A stretch of DNA of 64,000 bases from an uncultured Eubacteriales bacterium (lineage in GTDB: Bacteria; Bacillota; Clostridia; Christensenellales; Aristaeellaceae): assembly GCA_902801165.1 (NCBI GenBank), contig CADCHI010000004.1:30308-94307 (forward strand). The letters are read 5' to 3'. Both the position numbers and the translations under genes were made by a program. Shown in pieces: positions 56,419 through 64,000 of the stretch (position 1 is the first letter of the stretch; the number at the start of each line of letters is the position of its first letter). The notes beneath the pieces were generated by a model. The model saw only the letters and a list, made by a program, of their open reading frames with translations, was not told the DNA's origin and made no database searches.

Positions 56419-57441
56419 TTACAGGGTTTTTCTGCAAATGGCGATATCCCGGGTGATGGCCTGCTCCACCCAGTGGGAAAAGGCGTCGTAAGCGCCGCCG
56501 GACAGCACCTCGAAGCCGGCGTCGGCCATCAGCGCGCGGAGCCTGTCGAGCCTGAAATTCTGGGCGTTGAAGGACACGGCCACCGTGCCGCCAGGCTTCA
56601 GCGCCGCCCGCCAGTCGGGCAGGGCCCGGGCCAGCAGCGTCTCCAGCCAGTTGCCCTTCCGGCTCGCGCCGGAGGCGAGCTGCGCATCGTGGCGCACGCC
56701 GTAGGGCAGGTCGCAGGCGATGATGTGAAAGGCGTTCTTCCCCAGCGCCTCGCTGGCCTGGGAAGCGTCCAGGCCGACCAGGCTCAGCTCCCGCCGGGCC
56801 GATTCCCCGGGGGTAGCGTACTCGAAGCGGCACACCGGCGCGGCGGGTCCCTTGCGGAGCGTCCGGGACTCCCGGCTGATGCCATGCTTGAAGCGGTGGT
56901 ACTCCAGATAGCGCTTGAAGTACTTCTCCGCCTCCTTCAGGTCGGCCCGGTCCACGTCCGCGCCGACGGCGTTCCAGCCGAGGTTGGCGGCCACGAACAG
57001 TCCGGTCCCCCGCCCGCACATGGGGTCCAGCAGCGCGAGGGGTTCGTCCCCCTGCCGCCAGAAATCCCCGGAATACAGCGCGGCGTTGATCAGCAGCTGC
57101 AGGAACATCTCGTTGGTCTTGCCCTTGTACTTCAATATGGCCGGCAGGTCGGCGCCCACCCTTGCGGCGGCGCGGCCGGCGACGCAAGCCAGCAGCCCCT
57201 CCCGGCACTCGAACAGGCCGTACATCAGCGAGTGGCTCCGCAGCGCCTCCACGGCGGCAGCGTCCAGCCCGCCCTCGACGTCGATGTCCAGGCAGGGCAT
57301 GTCCATCTCCCCGTCCGCGGCGATCTCCGCGCCCGGGGCGAGCCTGTCCAGCATCAGCCTCAGCTCCGAGGCCGCCAGCTTCAGCGTCTCCGCCTGGTAG
57401 CGCGCGTTGGCATGGGGCCAGAGCAGCATCTTGTAGCGCAT
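56419..57441 (-). CDS. Trm11/RlmL-like RNA guanine-N2 methyltransferase
   Basis: A 340-residue SAM-dependent methyltransferase. Motif I is LLDPMCGRGTGLFVAANLG and motif IV is CDLPYGVRH, the D-L-P-Y-G form seen in Trm11/TrmG10-type tRNA guanosine N2-methyltransferases. The N-terminal half could be a diverged THUMP or similar RNA-binding domain. ATG 57441 (MRYKMLLWPH) has GGAG 8 bases upstream. It lies just upstream of rho, 71 bases away on the same strand. The exact RNA target is not known. Confidence 0.8.
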   Translation of the reverse strand: MRYKMLLWPHANARYQAETLKLAASELRLMLDRLAPGAEIAADGEMDMPCLDIDVEGGLDAAAVEALRSHSLMYGLFECREGLLACVAGRAAARVGADLPAILKYKGKTNEMFLQLLINAALYSGDFWRQGDEPLALLDPMCGRGTGLFVAANLGWNAVGADVDRADLKEAEKYFKRYLEYHRFKHGISRESRTLRKGPAAPVCRFEYATPGESARRELSLVGLDASQASEALGKNAFHIIACDLPYGVRHDAQLASGASRKGNWLETLLARALPDWRAALKPGGTVAVSFNAQNFRLDRLRALMADAGFEVLSGGAYDAFSHWVEQAITRDIAICRKTL

Positions 57442-57629
57442 ATGCAATTCTCCAAAAACGTCTGTAACGCAGGCGGTCGCGCGGCGCGCCTCCGCTTGCA
57501 TTATGTATGTTGCGTTGGTTCAAAACATGCGCCGGACAATGTCGGCGCGATCAGAAACAGCCTGTCAAACGGAATAAAATGAAACGAAAAAGAGAATCCC
57601 CGGCCAAAACGATCAGATGATACGAAAAC

Positions 57630-57655
57630 AGCCCCTCCGGGCGACCAGAGGGGCT
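57630..57655 (-). terminator. Terminator of the rpsU locus
   Basis: AGCCCCTCTGG and CCGGAGGGGCT pair with one mismatch on the minus strand, followed by GTTTTCG, ten bases after the remnant rpsU stop. Confidence 0.82.
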
Positions 57656-57664
57656 TTCATTGGC

Positions 57665-57789
57665 TTAATACTTGCGCTTACGAGCGGCTTCAGCCTTCTT
57701 TTTACGCTTTACGCTGGGCTTTTCTTGCGCTTGAAACGGCGCAGTGCGCTTTCCAATGATTCATTTTCCCGAATGCGTACCTCGGACAT
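57665..57789 (-). pseudogene. rpsU: Ribosomal protein bS21 gene with internal deletion and frameshift
   Basis: From the ATG at 57789 the frame gives MSEVRIRENESLESALRRFK, then RKKSPA and a stop (57709), 26 residues. Directly after RRFKR a different frame continues EKPSVKRKKKAEAARKRKY to a TAA at 57665, exactly the normal C-terminus of bS21. About 17 middle codons, normally including the CARAGV and RKREHY region, are missing (about 49 bases), changing frame. GGGAGGG sits 7 bases before the ATG, with an 18-spacer promoter and a terminator, so the locus looks expressed. It is downstream of hinT as usual. Either a true loss, an assembly error, or a shortened product. Confidence 0.88.
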
Positions 57790-57855
57790 GTGCTTTCCCT
57801 CCCCTCGCGATTGAATGGCATACGCCAATGTAGCATGGGGTTCGCCACAATGTTT

Positions 57856-57885
57856 ATTATACCCCATAACTCATGTACTCGTCAA
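57856..57885 (-). promoter_or_regulatory. Promoter of the rpsU locus
   Basis: TTGACG, 18 bases, perfect TATAAT on the minus strand, 67 bases upstream of the rpsU ATG. Confidence 0.8.
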
Positions 57886-58031
57886 CCCTTGAGAGCAATA
57901 AAACCAAGATCTTCACAAAACTTTGAAAAAGCGCCGCCAATTTGCCCATCTTTTGTTCAAATGGGCCAATCCGCGCCATCATCCGATAGGATATGCGCGG
58001 CACGGCCGGTCTATTCCCCCTCGGGCGGCGG

Positions 58032-58367
58032 TCAACCCATCCGCTCCGGCAGCGCCTTGCCGCCCAGCAGGTGGACGTGCAGGTGGTTGACGGACTGCGC
58101 GCCGTCATGGCCGCAGTTGCTGATCACCCGGAAACCGCTCTCGGCCACGCCCTCCTTCGCCGCGATCTCGCGGATGGCGTCGGTCAGCGCGGCGGCGGTC
58201 TCCCCGTCGCACTCCAGCACGTTGGCCATGTGCTTCTTGGGCACGATCAGCACGTGTACCGGCGCCTGGGGGTTGATGTCCCGGAAGGCGAACACCTTGT
58301 CGTTCTCAAAGACCACGTTGCCCGGGATCTCGCCGGCGATTATCTTGCAAAACAGGCAGTCACTCAT
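58032..58367 (-). CDS. hinT: HinT-type histidine triad nucleotide-binding protein
   Basis: A 111-residue purine nucleoside phosphoramidase. It starts CLFCKIIAGEIPGNVVFEND, has APVHVLIVPKKH and the histidine triad NHLHVHLLGG. Length is normal. GGAGG is 10 bases from the ATG, within the end of mtaB. It keeps the conserved mtaB-hinT-rpsU order. Confidence 0.95.
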   Translation of the reverse strand: MSDCLFCKIIAGEIPGNVVFENDKVFAFRDINPQAPVHVLIVPKKHMANVLECDGETAAALTDAIREIAAKEGVAESGFRVISNCGHDGAQSVNHLHVHLLGGKALPERMG

Positions 58368-58372
58368 GGTTC

Positions 58373-59671
58373 TCATTCCTCCGTATCCTCGTCGATCACC
58401 GTTCCCAGCGCCAGGGTGCCCTCCGCGGCGTCGAGGCGCACGGATCGGATCTCCCCCGGCCGCGCCTTGGCGCGCACGCGGACGTACTGGCCGGTATAGC
58501 CCTCCGACAGGCCCTCGCCCGCCGGCTGCTCGAACAGCACCTGCTGCGTCGAGCCCAACAATCCTGAGACGAACCGGCGCTCCAATTGGTTCCCCAGCTC
58601 GATCAGTTTTTTCGCCCGGGCGTGCTTCACGCCCTCCGGCACCTGGCCCTCCATGGCGTCCGCCACGGTGCCCTTGCGCCGGGAGTAGGGAAACACGTGG
58701 ATGCGGGCCAGTTTGGCGCGCTCCACGAATTCCAGGGTCTCCCGGAATTCCGCCTCGGTCTCGCCAGGAAAGCCCACGATCACGTCGGTGGTCACGGCGC
58801 AGTCCGGCATGTAGCGGCGCAGCGTCTCCGCCGCCCGCAGGTACTCCTCGGGGGTGTACCGGCGGTGCATTCGCTTGAGCACGGCCGCGCTGCCCGACTG
58901 GAGCGACAGGTGGAACTGGCGCATCAGCCCCGGCAGCCGGGACATGGCCTCGGCGAAGGCCTCCGTCACCGTCATCGGCTCCAGCGAGCCCAGCCGCACC
59001 CGCATGACGCCCGGGGCATCGTGCACGGCCCGCACGGCGTCCAGCAGCGTGTGCTCCGTGCCCCGGCCGTAGCTGGCCAGGTGGATGCCCGTCACCACGA
59101 TCTCCCGATAGCCCGCCGCCGCCAGCCGGGCGGCCTCGGCGGCCACCTGCTCCAGCGGCATCGAGCGCACCGGCCCGCGCACGCTGGGAATGATGCAGTA
59201 GCTGCAATACCGGTCGCAGCCCTCCTGAATCTTCATCGTCGCCCGGGTCTTGCCCTCGTGCCTCGACACGAACAGGCTCTCGAACCCCGCGCCCTTCAGC
59301 GGCGCGACGGCGTTGATGGCCTCGCCGGTCGCCAGGGCCCGCTCCAGCAGGTCCACCACCTCGCCCCGGCGCTGCACGCCCACCACCAGGCGGACGTTGT
59401 CCATGGCCAGGATCGCGTCGGCCTCCCGCTGGGCCAGGCACCCGCACACCACGATGGCGCACTCCGGGTGCTCCCGGGCCGCGCGGCGTATGGTCTTCAG
59501 CGACTTCTGGTCCCCGGTGCCGGTCACGGTGCAGGTGTTGATCAGGTACACGTCCGCCTCCTCCTGGAAGGACACGGCGGTGTAGCCCGCCCGCTCAAAG
59601 CTCTCCAGCATGGCCTCGGTGTCGTACTGGTTCACCTTGCAGCCCAGCGTGTATGTCGCGATTCTCTTCAT
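58373..59671 (-). CDS. mtaB: tRNA t6A37 methylthiotransferase MtaB
   Basis: A 432-residue radical-SAM enzyme converting t6A37 to ms2t6A37 in tRNA. The N-terminal domain binds a cluster through three Cys (LGCKVNQYD, NTCTVTG, VCGCLAQR); the SAM cluster motif is CDRYCSYCIIP; a C-terminal TRAM domain follows (QVLFEQP...GYTGQYVRV). The second of two adjacent ATGs (59671) is 5 bases from CGGAG and is preferred. Confidence 0.95.
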   Translation of the reverse strand: MKRIATYTLGCKVNQYDTEAMLESFERAGYTAVSFQEEADVYLINTCTVTGTGDQKSLKTIRRAAREHPECAIVVCGCLAQREADAILAMDNVRLVVGVQRRGEVVDLLERALATGEAINAVAPLKGAGFESLFVSRHEGKTRATMKIQEGCDRYCSYCIIPSVRGPVRSMPLEQVAAEAARLAAAGYREIVVTGIHLASYGRGTEHTLLDAVRAVHDAPGVMRVRLGSLEPMTVTEAFAEAMSRLPGLMRQFHLSLQSGSAAVLKRMHRRYTPEEYLRAAETLRRYMPDCAVTTDVIVGFPGETEAEFRETLEFVERAKLARIHVFPYSRRKGTVADAMEGQVPEGVKHARAKKLIELGNQLERRFVSGLLGSTQQVLFEQPAGEGLSEGYTGQYVRVRAKARPGEIRSVRLDAAEGTLALGTVIDEDTEE

Positions 59672-59687
59672 CATTGCTCCGTAACGC

Positions 59688-59711
59688 GGACGCCAATCAC
59701 GGCGTCCCTGC
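59688..59711. repeat. Single arm of the GGACGCC repeat
   Basis: GGACGCCAATCACGGCGTCCCTGC is one arm of the inverted repeat found at 53317, with four changes. It lies in the mtaB leader. Confidence 0.6.
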
Positions 59712-59716
59712 AGCGG

Positions 59717-60043
59717 TCATTCATGGCGCTCGATGGATCTCTCGGCCTCGAAGCCCTCGGGATAGCGGCTGCACAGCTTGTCGATGTTGCCCCGCAGCAC
59801 CGTCTCCAGGTCCACGCCCAGGGCGTGGGCGGTCTCCGCCAGGTACCAGGCGATGTCGCCCAGCTCCTTGACGAGGCCCTCCCGGTCCAGGTCATGGCCC
59901 TGGTGCAGGTGCTTCTTGACGAGGTCGATGGCCTCCCCTGCCTCGCCGCAGAGCCCCATGACGCCGTTGATCAGCACGTCCTTCTCGCTCAGCGCCGGGT
60001 TCAGCGTGCGAAGGGCGAGGGATTGGTATTCGTTGATGGTCAT
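59717..60043 (-). CDS. MazG-like nucleotide pyrophosphohydrolase
   Basis: A 108-residue all-alpha NTP pyrophosphatase domain protein. The metal site is GLCGEAGEAIDLVKKH (ExxE) with KELGDIAWYLAE (ExxD). Such small MazG proteins remove non-canonical or excess nucleotides; the substrate is unknown. It begins directly after the rsmE stop with GGGGAG 9 bases upstream, so it is coupled to that gene. Confidence 0.88.
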   Translation of the reverse strand: MTINEYQSLALRTLNPALSEKDVLINGVMGLCGEAGEAIDLVKKHLHQGHDLDREGLVKELGDIAWYLAETAHALGVDLETVLRGNIDKLCSRYPEGFEAERSIERHE

Positions 60044-60044
60044 T

Positions 60045-60773
60045 TTACATATCTCCCCACAGCTGCATCGCCAGCGCGGCGGAGACCACCGCGGCGGTCT
60101 CGGTGCGCAGGATGCGGGGGCCCAGGGTGACGGTCCGCCCGCCGATGTCGGCCAGGGCTCGCACCTCCTCCTCGGACATGCCGCCCTCCGGGCCAATGAC
60201 GATGCCGATGTCCCGGGCCTCCGGCAGCGCGCGATGCACGTCCTTCAAGCGGGTGCCCTCGGCGTCCTCCCAGGGGATCAGCAGCAGGTCGTGAGCCGCC
60301 ATGCGCGCAAGGGCCTGCCGCCAGCTCAGCGGCTCGGCGATCTCCGGAGCCAAGCCCCGGCGGCACTGCTTCGCGGCCTCCCGGGCGATCTTCTCCAGGC
60401 GCTCCCGGCGCTTCGCGCCGTCCTTCCCGTCCAGCTTGACCACGCAGCGCTCCATCTTCACCGGCACGAGGGCCGCCGCCCCCAGCTCCGTCAGCTTCTG
60501 AGCGATGAAGTCCAGCTTGTCCGCCTTGGGCAGCCCCTCGTAGACGGTCACCCGCGCCGGGGCCTCGTTGGCGGGCAGCGGCTCCAAGAGCCGCACCCGC
60601 ACCGCGCCGCCGGAGATCTCCGCGATCTCGCCACGCCAGCGGCTGCCCGCGCCGTCCATGGCGCAGACCTCGTCCCCCAGCCCCAGGCGAAGCACCTTCA
60701 GGGCATGCTTCGCCTCCTCAGCGGGCAGCAGCGCCTCGCCATCCACGGGCGGTTCGATGTAAAAGCTGTGCAT
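60045..60773 (-). CDS. rsmE: 16S rRNA U1498 N3-methyltransferase
   Basis: A 242-residue SPOUT-class enzyme. An N-terminal PUA-like domain (HALKVLRLGLGDEV) is followed by the knotted methyltransferase with QKLTELG, IVIGPEGGMSEEEV and LGPRILRTETA, the SAM-binding knot. It follows prmA as usual in Firmicutes. Confidence 0.96.
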   Translation of the reverse strand: MHSFYIEPPVDGEALLPAEEAKHALKVLRLGLGDEVCAMDGAGSRWRGEIAEISGGAVRVRLLEPLPANEAPARVTVYEGLPKADKLDFIAQKLTELGAAALVPVKMERCVVKLDGKDGAKRRERLEKIAREAAKQCRRGLAPEIAEPLSWRQALARMAAHDLLLIPWEDAEGTRLKDVHRALPEARDIGIVIGPEGGMSEEEVRALADIGGRTVTLGPRILRTETAAVVSAALAMQLWGDM

Positions 60774-60848
60774 GCGCTCACCACTTCAACTGTATTTGTC
60801 GGGTTCCCCGCCCATCGGCGGCTGGAGCCTTCGGCTTCGCGGTAGGGA

Positions 60849-61796
60849 TTAGCCCCGCTTCCGCGCCGCCATGGCGCACCACTCGCCCTCGTTCAAATCG
60901 TCCAGGATCTCGTAGTTCGCCTCGGCCAGCGCCCTGCGCACGTCCTCCCGGCGCTCCACGGAGATGCCGGAGCAGATGAACAGGCCGTTCTCGGCGATGC
61001 GCTCCCGAACGGGCGCCGCCAGACCGACGATCACGTCCGCGATGATGTTGGCGATCACCACGTCGCCGCACTCGTGCACGACCTCCAGAAGGTCGCCGCA
61101 GCGCACGTCGATCGCGCCCTCATAGCCGTTGATCTTCACGTTTTCCGCCGCCACGCGCACCGCCACGGCGTCCAGGTCGGTGGCCAGCACCGGCTTCGCG
61201 CCCATGTGGGCCGCGGCGATGGCCAGTATGCCCGTGCCGGTGCCGATGTCGATCACCCGGTCGCCGGGCTTTACGTACTTCTCCACCAGCTGCACGCACA
61301 TGCCGGTGGTCTCGTGGGTGCCGGTGCCGAAGGCCATGCCGGGGTCGATCTCGATGATGTGGTCCCCGGGCCGGGTCTCGATCTCGGTCCAGCTGGGCTT
61401 CACCACCATGTGGTTTCCCAGCCGGAAGGGCTTGAAGGCCGCCTTCCAGCTCTCCGTCCAGTCCTCCTCGGCCACGGAATGGGTGCGCGTCTCCAGCTTG
61501 CCCAGGTCCATGCCCAGGTCCATGCCCTTGATCCGCCGCAGCTCGCCCTCGATATAGGCGATGCGGTCGCTCAGGCCGCCGTCCACCTCGAAGTAGCCCG
61601 TCACCTTCACATCGTCGCCGATGCGCTGGGCAATGGCCTCGTCGATGATGTCCCACTGGCCCTCCGGGCGCTGGTTCGCGGCCACGTCGTTCTTGTCCTC
61701 GATCATGGTGCCGGTGCTGCCCGCGTCCATCAGGATCTGGGAGACGAGGTCCGAGCCCTCGGTGGTGGTCAGTACCGTGTATTCCATCCAGTCCAT
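60849..61796 (-). CDS. prmA: Ribosomal protein L11 methyltransferase
   Basis: A 315-residue SAM enzyme that trimethylates L11. It has the family segment DPGMAFGTGTHETT, motif I VIDIGTGTGILAIAAAHMGA and the NIIADV catalytic loop. ATG 61796 (MDWMEYT) is 8 bases from GAGGAG and preferred over 61802, which is only 2 bases away. It lies between dnaJ and rsmE. Confidence 0.96.
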   Translation of the reverse strand: MDWMEYTVLTTTEGSDLVSQILMDAGSTGTMIEDKNDVAANQRPEGQWDIIDEAIAQRIGDDVKVTGYFEVDGGLSDRIAYIEGELRRIKGMDLGMDLGKLETRTHSVAEEDWTESWKAAFKPFRLGNHMVVKPSWTEIETRPGDHIIEIDPGMAFGTGTHETTGMCVQLVEKYVKPGDRVIDIGTGTGILAIAAAHMGAKPVLATDLDAVAVRVAAENVKINGYEGAIDVRCGDLLEVVHECGDVVIANIIADVIVGLAAPVRERIAENGLFICSGISVERREDVRRALAEANYEILDDLNEGEWCAMAARKRG

Positions 61797-61835
61797 GCGC
61801 ATTGCTCCTCGTAAATAAATTGAGAAATGAGGGAG

Positions 61836-62067
61836 TGAGTCAACAGGCAGCAGGCAACAGGCAGTAGTCGGAATGCCGCTTCCGCGCCGTCAAACAATCC
61901 TGTGATAAAGTGCGGCAGCCGCATCCTGACTGTTGACTGTTACCTGAAATTGCCACGGCGGCAGTCGGAATGCCGCTTCCGCGATTTCAACCAATCCTCC
62001 AATTAAGTGCGGCAGCCACATCCTGACTGTTGACTATTGCCTGTTGCCTATTGCCTGTTTCCTGTTT
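61836..62067. repeat. Heptad-arm element, CAACAGG class, with duplicated core
   Basis: The left arm is GAGTCAACAGGCAGCAGG plus CAACAGGCAGTAGTCGG. The core GGAATGCCGCTTCCGCG...AAGTGCGGCAGCC.CATCCTGACTG occurs twice in tandem (about 61868-61935 and 61965-62030). The right arm TGACTATTGCCTGTTGCCTA continues in TTGCCTG/TTTCCTG heptads. It fills the dnaJ-prmA gap, and no gene is present. Confidence 0.85.
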
Positions 62068-62106
62068 CCTGAAATTGAAATTCTCCAGGCGAATTTCAAT
62101 TTCAGG
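62068..62106. terminator. 16-bp perfect hairpin overlapping the dnaJ stop codon
   Basis: CCTGAAATTGAAATTC and GAATTTCAATTTCAGG enclose TCCAGGC. The dnaJ TGA lies inside the stem. There is no U-tract, so protection or processing of mRNA is as likely as termination. Confidence 0.65.
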
Positions 62107-63244
62107 AAAACGCGTCCTTCAGCTTGTCGAAGAAGGACTTCTTCTTCTCGTACTGGCTGTTGCTGGTGGTGCCGTCGAACTGGCGCAGCAGCTCCTTCTG
62201 CTGGTTGGTCAGCTTCTTGGGGATCTCCACCACAGCGGTGACGTACAGGTCGCCCTTGCCGCCGCCCCGCAGATGGGTGACGCCCTGCTCCCGCAGGCGG
62301 AAGATCTGCCCGGGCTGGGTGCCCTCCGGGAAGCGGTACTTCACCGGCTTGGTCAACGTGGGCACGTCCAGTTCAGCGCCTAGCGCCGCCTGAGTGAAGG
62401 TCAGCGGCATTTCGATGTACAGGTCGTCCTCGCGCCGCTTGAACAGCTTGTGGGGCTTCACCGTGATCACGATCAGCAGGTCGCCCGGCTGGCCGCCGCG
62501 CTCGCCCAGGCCGCCCTGGCCGCGAATCGTCAGCACCTGGCCGTTGTCGATGCCCGCGGGCACCTTCACCGTGCGCCGCTTGCTGACGCGCACCTTGCCG
62601 CGCCCGTGGCACTTGGGGCAGGGCTCGGTGATGATCTTGCCCGCGCCGTGGCAGCGGGAGCAGGTGCGCACGTTCTGGATGCGTCCGAAGGGCGTGTTGG
62701 TGACCACGCGCTCCTGGCCGGTGCCGCCGCAGGTGGGACAGGTGTCCACCTTGGACCCGGGCTTCGCGCCGCTGCCGCCACAGGTGGGGCACTCCTCGTC
62801 CCGGACCAGGTTGATCTCCTTCTCGCAGCCCATGGCCGCCTCCTCAAAGGAGATGGTCAGGTCGTAGCGCAGATCGTCCCCGGGCACGGGGCCGTTGGAG
62901 CGCCCGCCGCCGAAGCCGCCGCCGAACACGGAGGAGAAGATGTCCTCAAAGCCGCCGAAGCCGCCGCCGCCAAAGCCGCTGAAATCGCCGAAGCCGCCGC
63001 CGCCGCCGAAGCCCGCCTGGGGGCCGTCGTGGCCGAACTGGTCGTACTGGGCCCGCTTCTCGGGGTTGGAGAGCACCTGGTAGGCCTCGTTGATCTCCTT
63101 GAAGCGCTCCTCAGCGCCCTTGTCGCCGGGGTTCACGTCCGGGTGGTTCTTCTTCGCCAGCGTGCGATAGGCCTTTTTGATCGTCGCCGCGTCCGCGTCC
63201 TTGGCTACGCCCAGAACCTCGTAGTAGTCTCTCTTGTTTGCCAT
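62102..63244 (-). CDS. dnaJ: Chaperone DnaJ (Hsp40)
   Basis: A 380-residue co-chaperone stimulating DnaK ATPase. It has the J domain with HPD ([12 protein letters not shown]), a Gly/Phe-rich linker (about 75-125), and four zinc knuckles ([32 protein letters not shown]), then the C-terminal substrate domains. It follows dnaK across a terminator-like palindrome and a heptad element, an unusually long gap for this pair. Confidence 0.97.
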   Translation of the reverse strand: MANKRDYYEVLGVAKDADAATIKKAYRTLAKKNHPDVNPGDKGAEERFKEINEAYQVLSNPEKRAQYDQFGHDGPQAGFGGGGGFGDFSGFGGGGFGGFEDIFSSVFGGGFGGGRSNGPVPGDDLRYDLTISFEEAAMGCEKEINLVRDEECPTCGGSGAKPGSKVDTCPTCGGTGQERVVTNTPFGRIQNVRTCSRCHGAGKIITEPCPKCHGRGKVRVSKRRTVKVPAGIDNGQVLTIRGQGGLGERGGQPGDLLIVITVKPHKLFKRREDDLYIEMPLTFTQAALGAELDVPTLTKPVKYRFPEGTQPGQIFRLREQGVTHLRGGGKGDLYVTAVVEIPKKLTNQQKELLRQFDGTTSNSQYEKKKSFFDKLKDAFS

Positions 63245-63285
63245 ATGCTTGGATCACCCCTCATTGATTTGGGGAATAATAACGC

Positions 63286-63455
63286 GAATTGAGAATTGGG
63301 AATTGGAAATTGAGAATTCCGGCGAAAACCCATACGGGTTTTTCTGATTTAAGCAAATAGCACCGTCATTTTATCAGCCCAATGCCTTGCAATCAAACAA
63401 ATCCGCAAGGATTTGCACAACCATTCTCAATTGTCAATTCTCAATTCTCAATTGA
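63286..63455. repeat. Heptad-arm palindromic element, GAATTGA class, dnaK-dnaJ junction
   Basis: The left arm (63286-63318) is GAATTGA/GAATTGG heptads; the right arm (63421-63454) is CATTCTC/AATTGTC/AATTCTC heptads. Core hairpins are AAAACCC-ATAC-GGGTTTTT and CAAATCC-GCAA-GGATTTG. Read in reverse, the GGTTGTGCAAATCC...GGATTTGTTTGATT segment matches the copy at 35227. Confidence 0.85.
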
Positions 63456-63486
63456 TTCAAAAGAGGGGCGAAGCCCCTCATTTGAA

Positions 63487-63489
<3 letters not shown>
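63453..63489 (-). terminator. Terminator-like palindrome after dnaK
   Basis: On the minus strand TGATTCAAATGAGGGGC-ttc-GCCCCTCTTTTGAATCA is a 17-bp palindrome with one mismatch that starts at the dnaK stop codon and contains a TTTT after the GC stem. It would give more DnaK than DnaJ. Confidence 0.8.

Positions 63490-64000
<511 letters not shown>

Noticed and set aside
57617-57814. Plus-strand frame that could encode a 65-residue membrane peptide
   Set aside because: It lies exactly antisense to the rpsU remnant and its terminator, and lacks a good ribosome site.

Overview
This 64 kb window is a chromosomal segment of a GC-rich, low-G+C-phylum-type (Firmicutes/Clostridia) bacterium. The evidence is the gene order: the yicC-gmk-rpoZ-coaBC-priA-def-fmt-rsmB-rlmN-stp-prkC-rsgA-rpe chain, the dnaK-dnaJ-prmA-rsmE-mtaB-hinT-rpsU chain, PyrR-type attenuation, a BofA homologue (a sporulation protein), PASTA kinase, LCP protein and strong Shine-Dalgarno sites with frequent GTG/TTG starts. 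High GC with Ala/Arg-rich proteins fits an Oscillospirales- or Christensenellales-like lineage, but no rRNA is present to settle this. I saw no rRNA, tRNA, CRISPR array, phage or intact insertion sequence.

Layout. 1-2.7 kb: end of an XRE regulator, then uraA and pyrR on the minus strand behind a PyrR attenuator. 2.7-20.2 kb: one long minus-strand housekeeping operon (yicC down to rpe) in which a propeller/solute-binding chimera sits between prkC and rsgA, and a secreted serpin closes the run. 20.3-22.3 kb: ligA. 22.6-27.1 kb: sugar ABC operon (binding protein, terminator, ATPase, permease) with a D-lyxose-isomerase-like gene. 27.3-29.0 kb: small zinc-ribbon protein and an LCP enzyme. 29.2-39.4 kb: plus-strand pyrimidine operon pyrC-carB-pyrK-pyrD-pyrF-pyrE-pyrB-pyrI, lacking carA, behind a second attenuator. 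39.4-43 kb: two membrane-anchored proteins with acidic repeat linkers, then bofA. 43-46.6 kb: serC-serA-DUF1015. 46.9-51.4 kb: murJ-ruvB-HIT-queA. 51.4-53.2 kb: PadR regulator with its own palindromic operator and a SEDS-like membrane protein. 53.7-64 kb: rho, an RNA methyltransferase, a broken rpsU, hinT, mtaB, a MazG-like gene, rsmE, prmA, dnaJ and the 3' part of dnaK.

The most unusual feature is a family of intergenic palindromic elements whose two arms are built from degenerate 7-bp repeats (GAATTGA, GAATTAG, CAACAGG-, TGGAGTN- and GGGAAAA-type). About ten copies or half-copies lie in this window, including one at every loose junction of the pyr operon, each from a different or diverged heptad class but with shared head and core sequences. 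Other points: an rpsU gene with an internal deletion and frame change but intact promoter, RBS and terminator; a Rho factor with a ~470-residue Ala-rich then Asn/Gln-rich insertion; RsmB and LCP proteins with repetitive Arg-rich tails; and a membrane protein with four tandem Cys/His modules.

Functionally the window combines UMP synthesis and uracil uptake under PyrR control, serine synthesis, translation and rRNA/tRNA modification, DNA replication/repair (priA, ligA, ruvB), envelope signalling and assembly (PrkC/Stp, LCP, MurJ), sugar uptake and chaperones.
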